Assembly (NCBI RefSeq): GCF_001307155.1
Contig: NZ_CP012830.1
Span: 4,896,501-4,960,500, forward strand
Length of the DNA stretch: 64,000 nt
DNA from: Pseudomonas fluorescens
GTDB taxonomy: Bacteria > Pseudomonadota > Gammaproteobacteria > Pseudomonadales > Pseudomonadaceae
Reading direction: 5' to 3'
The notes below the pieces were generated by a model. The model saw only the letters and a program-made list of their open reading frames with translations, was not told where the DNA came from and searched no databases. The stretch's first letter is position 1; each line of letters opens with the position of its first letter. This document shows positions 61,704 through 64,000 of the stretch, one piece after another. The position numbers and the translations under genes were made by a program.

Positions 61704-62567
61704 GTGAGCATTAACCAGAAAACCACCATCGCTATCCTCGGCACTGGCCTGATCGGCGCTCCCGTAGCGCGCAATATGCGCAAGCGGGGGTTCACCGTGC
61801 ATGCCTGGAATCGCACCGCCGCCAAGGCACAGGCTTTGGTGGATGACGGCATCCTGGCATTCGACAGCCCGGCCGATGCTGTAAGGGGGGCCGACATCAT
61901 CGTGACTGTACTTAAGGATGGTCGCTGCGTTCAGGAAGCCATACAGGCAGCGGCACCGGCCTTGAACAAGGCCGCCGTCTGGCTGCAATTGAGCACCGTG
62001 GGTATCGAGGCCATCGAGACGCTTTCCTCGTTGGCCGAGCAGTATGGATTGGTGTTCTATGACGCTCCGGTGCAAGGCACTCGCCAGCCAGCCGAACTAG
62101 CGCAACTGATCATTCTGGCGTCTGGTCCGGTCGAGCAGCGCGAAGTCGTTCAGCCAGTCTTTGATGCGATCGGCAAACGCACCTTGTGGGTGTCCGAGCA
62201 CGCGAGCGCTAGCAGCCGCTTGAAGCTCGCCCTCAACAACTGGGCCTTTGCGCTGACCCACGGGCTCGCAGAGAGCCTCGCGCTTGCCAAAGGGCTGGGC
62301 GTCGATCCGGCGTTGGTGGTGGATGTGGTCACGGGCGGTCCGATGGACAGCAGCTATTTCCAGGCCAAGGCCGCCACCATCCTGGCCGAGGAATACACCG
62401 CTAGTTTCTCCATCGTCAATGCAGTGAAGGACGCAAGTTTGGTGGTCGAGGCAGCCGCCCAAGTCGGTGTGCGGATGGATGGGGCGCAGGCCGGTCTTTG
62501 CCGCTTCGAGCGTGCGCTGGAAGCTGGGCACGGCGCCAAGGACATGGCCGCGTCCTATCTCGCCTGA
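61704..62567 (+). CDS. NAD(P)-dependent reductase of the 3-hydroxyisobutyrate dehydrogenase family
   Basis: A 287-residue protein with GTG start behind AAGGAG. The Rossmann motif is ILGTGLIGAPVARNM, followed by NRTAAKAQALVDDG. The catalytic lysine region is SSRLKLALNNWAF. The family includes beta-hydroxyacid dehydrogenases and imine reductases; the substrate cannot be told. Probably co-transcribed with the exporter 22 bp downstream. Confidence 0.88.
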   Translation: MSINQKTTIAILGTGLIGAPVARNMRKRGFTVHAWNRTAAKAQALVDDGILAFDSPADAVRGADIIVTVLKDGRCVQEAIQAAAPALNKAAVWLQLSTVGIEAIETLSSLAEQYGLVFYDAPVQGTRQPAELAQLIILASGPVEQREVVQPVFDAIGKRTLWVSEHASASSRLKLALNNWAFALTHGLAESLALAKGLGVDPALVVDVVTGGPMDSSYFQAKAATILAEEYTASFSIVNAVKDASLVVEAAAQVGVRMDGAQAGLCRFERALEAGHGAKDMAASYLA

Positions 62568-62588
62568 CATACATAAGGAGAACACCGT

Positions 62589-63806
62589 ATGAGCATCCGA
62601 AATCAAGAAACTCCCGTAACCGTTCATGAGGCAATCGCTGTAGGGCTACCTGTCTGGAAGCTGCTGGCGTTCACGATGGCGGGTTTCCTTGCCATCATGA
62701 CCGAGACTATGCCAGCCGGTCTGTTGCCGCAGATTGGCGAGGGCCTGGGTGTCTCCGAAGCCTTGGCGGGCCAGTTAGTGACCCTGTATGCACTGGGGGC
62801 GGTACTGGCCGCAATCCCGATCATCGCCGCCACACGCAGTTGGAACCGCAGGCCGTTGCTACTGCTGGCCATTGGCGGTCTGCTGGTCTTCAATTCCGTC
62901 ACGGCTTTGTCTGCCCACTATGAGCTAATCCTGGCAGCGCGCTTCGTCGCTGGTATGGCGGCCGGCGTGATATGGGGGCTGCTGGCCGGATATGCACGGC
63001 GCATGGTGCCCCAGCACCTGCAGGGACGAGCACTGGCAATAGCGGGCGTTGGCCAGCCCATTGCCTTGGCCATCGGCGTGCCGTTGGGAACGTGGCTGGG
63101 CACCTTGTTCGATTGGCGAGGCGTGTTTTGGATCATGTCGGCGTTGTCGCTACTGCTATTTGCCTGGGTGCGGTTGGCGGTGCCGGACTTCGCAGGACAG
63201 TCCGCCAGACAGCGCGTGCCGATCCGACGCATCTTCCTGATGCCCGGCATCCGTCCGGTACTGCTCGCGCTATTCGCGTGGATATTGGCGCACAACGTTC
63301 TCTACACTTACATCGCGCCCTTCCTGGCGTCGGTGGGGCTTGGGCATCGGGTGGACGCCGTGCTGGCGTTGTTCGGTGTGGCCTCCATTATGGGAATCTG
63401 GATCACCGGCGTGCTGGTGGATCGCTGGCTGCGCACACTGACCTTGCTGAGTCTGACCGTGTTCACCGTAGCGGCACTGATGTTGGGTTTCTCGGGCGGC
63501 TCGGCGCTGGTGGTGCTACTGGGCGTTGCGACATGGGGTCTGACCTTTGGCGGTGCACCGACGTTGCTACAAACCGCTCTGGCTGATACGGCTGGCGAGG
63601 GGGCCGATGTGGCGCAATCCATGCTGGTGACGGTCTTCAACCTGGCTGTGGCCGGTGGCGGCGCGGTGGGCGGTGTCTTGCTGGAGCGTCTCGGGCCTGC
63701 GTCTTTTCCGTGGGCATTGGCCGTGTTGGCGTTGCTGAGCCTGTCGGTGGTCTGGTCGGCCGGAGTGCATGGCTTCCGGCCAGGCCATCGCATCGCTGCT
63801 TCTTGA
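62589..63806 (+). CDS. MFS exporter (DHA1/AraJ-like)
   Basis: A 405-residue transporter with twelve helices. AAGGAGAACACC precedes the ATG. Motif A-like AAIPIIAATRSWNRRPLLL, and LGVATWGLTFGGAPTLLQTA typical of sugar/drug exporters such as YdhP/AraJ. Regulated with the reductase through the TetR operator. Confidence 0.87.
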   Translation: MSIRNQETPVTVHEAIAVGLPVWKLLAFTMAGFLAIMTETMPAGLLPQIGEGLGVSEALAGQLVTLYALGAVLAAIPIIAATRSWNRRPLLLLAIGGLLVFNSVTALSAHYELILAARFVAGMAAGVIWGLLAGYARRMVPQHLQGRALAIAGVGQPIALAIGVPLGTWLGTLFDWRGVFWIMSALSLLLFAWVRLAVPDFAGQSARQRVPIRRIFLMPGIRPVLLALFAWILAHNVLYTYIAPFLASVGLGHRVDAVLALFGVASIMGIWITGVLVDRWLRTLTLLSLTVFTVAALMLGFSGGSALVVLLGVATWGLTFGGAPTLLQTALADTAGEGADVAQSMLVTVFNLAVAGGGAVGGVLLERLGPASFPWALAVLALLSLSVVWSAGVHGFRPGHRIAAS

Positions 63807-63857
63807 TCGAAGGCATCCCGTGTAAAGGACCGCGATGAATACTTAGCACGATGTGGT

Positions 63858-64000
63858 GTGACGGCTCTTGCGCTGATGATTTTTTTGAGGGGGGCGACGT
63901 ATCTGGTGGCTTCGGAATGGTTGCCACCGGATCGGCCCATCACGACGTTACTCTTAATCCTACTGCCGGTAAGTGTGCTGCTGTCGCTGCTCACCTGGCA
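63858..64000 (+). CDS. Membrane protein gene cut by the window end
   Basis: Reads TALALMIFLRGATYLVASEW, LPPDRPITTLLLILLPVSVL and LSLLTW to the last base. Start (GTG 63858 or ATG 63876) is uncertain. Hydrophobic; family not recognised from this part. Confidence 0.45.
   Translation, partial: MTALALMIFLRGATYLVASEWLPPDRPITTLLLILLPVSVLLSLLTW

Overview
The window is a high-GC chromosomal segment that reads as a Pseudomonas of the fluorescens/putida type. The grounds are the exaBC-pqqABCDE-ercAS gene order, inverted REP pairs carrying the 'GTAGGAGC' core, a PhaG of the Pseudomonas kind and typical Pseudomonas hypothetical proteins. No tRNA, rRNA or CRISPR array was seen.

Region 1 (0-16.6 kb) is a quinoprotein alcohol-oxidation locus. 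On the minus strand lie a LuxR-type response regulator (AgmR/ErbR/PedR1 type) and a four-gene ABC-transport module with overlapping genes (permease, ATPase, YVTN beta-propeller, periplasmic binding protein). Divergent from these on the plus strand are a 40-residue membrane peptide, cytochrome c550, a MoxJ-like binding protein, a PQQ alcohol dehydrogenase, an aldehyde dehydrogenase, pqqABCDE, an iron-type alcohol dehydrogenase and a hybrid sensor kinase. Together they make the cofactor, oxidise alcohols in the periplasm, pass electrons to c550, oxidise the aldehyde and regulate the set. The dehydrogenase has the extra aspartate of lanthanide-dependent enzymes, so it is a PedH-type rather than a calcium-type ExaA.

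Region 2 (16.7-27.5 kb) is a type I secretion system (ABC ATPase, membrane-fusion protein, TolC-type porin). It is followed by a LuxR-type regulator with a degenerate receiver and, in convergent orientation, a ~1510-residue secreted repeat protein with three near-identical 154-residue repeats. A strong two-way terminator separates the two transcription units.

Region 3 (27.8-49.1 kb) is mixed: an exported M20 dipeptidase, an exported DRGH nuclease, a methyltransferase beside a dead glycosyltransferase end, a solute-binding-like protein, PhaG, a DeoR regulator divergent from a Tat-exported HAD phosphatase, a CigR-like protein, two paralogous Gly/Ser-rich exported proteins, two paralogous small zinc-ribbon proteins, a membrane diguanylate cyclase, a CapA-like protein, a GNAT enzyme, a DUF3313 lipoprotein, a PhyH-like dioxygenase and a LysR/MFS pair.

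Region 4 (49.1-60.8 kb) is an accessory patchwork. It has three copies of the SOS-associated peptidase gene yedK (one intact, two broken), phage-lysis remnants (a GH104 lysozyme end and Rz1-like ends that recur beside the yedK copies), two related exported cysteine-containing proteins that may be immunity proteins, an AT-rich papain-like protease, a WG-repeat protein, IS-end-like inverted repeats and several orphan small genes. Within it sit an HxlR regulator and a FabF-like synthase, divergent across a G11 tract.

Region 5 (60.9-64 kb) is a TetR-controlled unit: TetR, an NAD(P)-binding reductase and an MFS exporter. The same 14-bp palindrome lies before tetR and before the reductase. A membrane-protein gene is cut by the window end.
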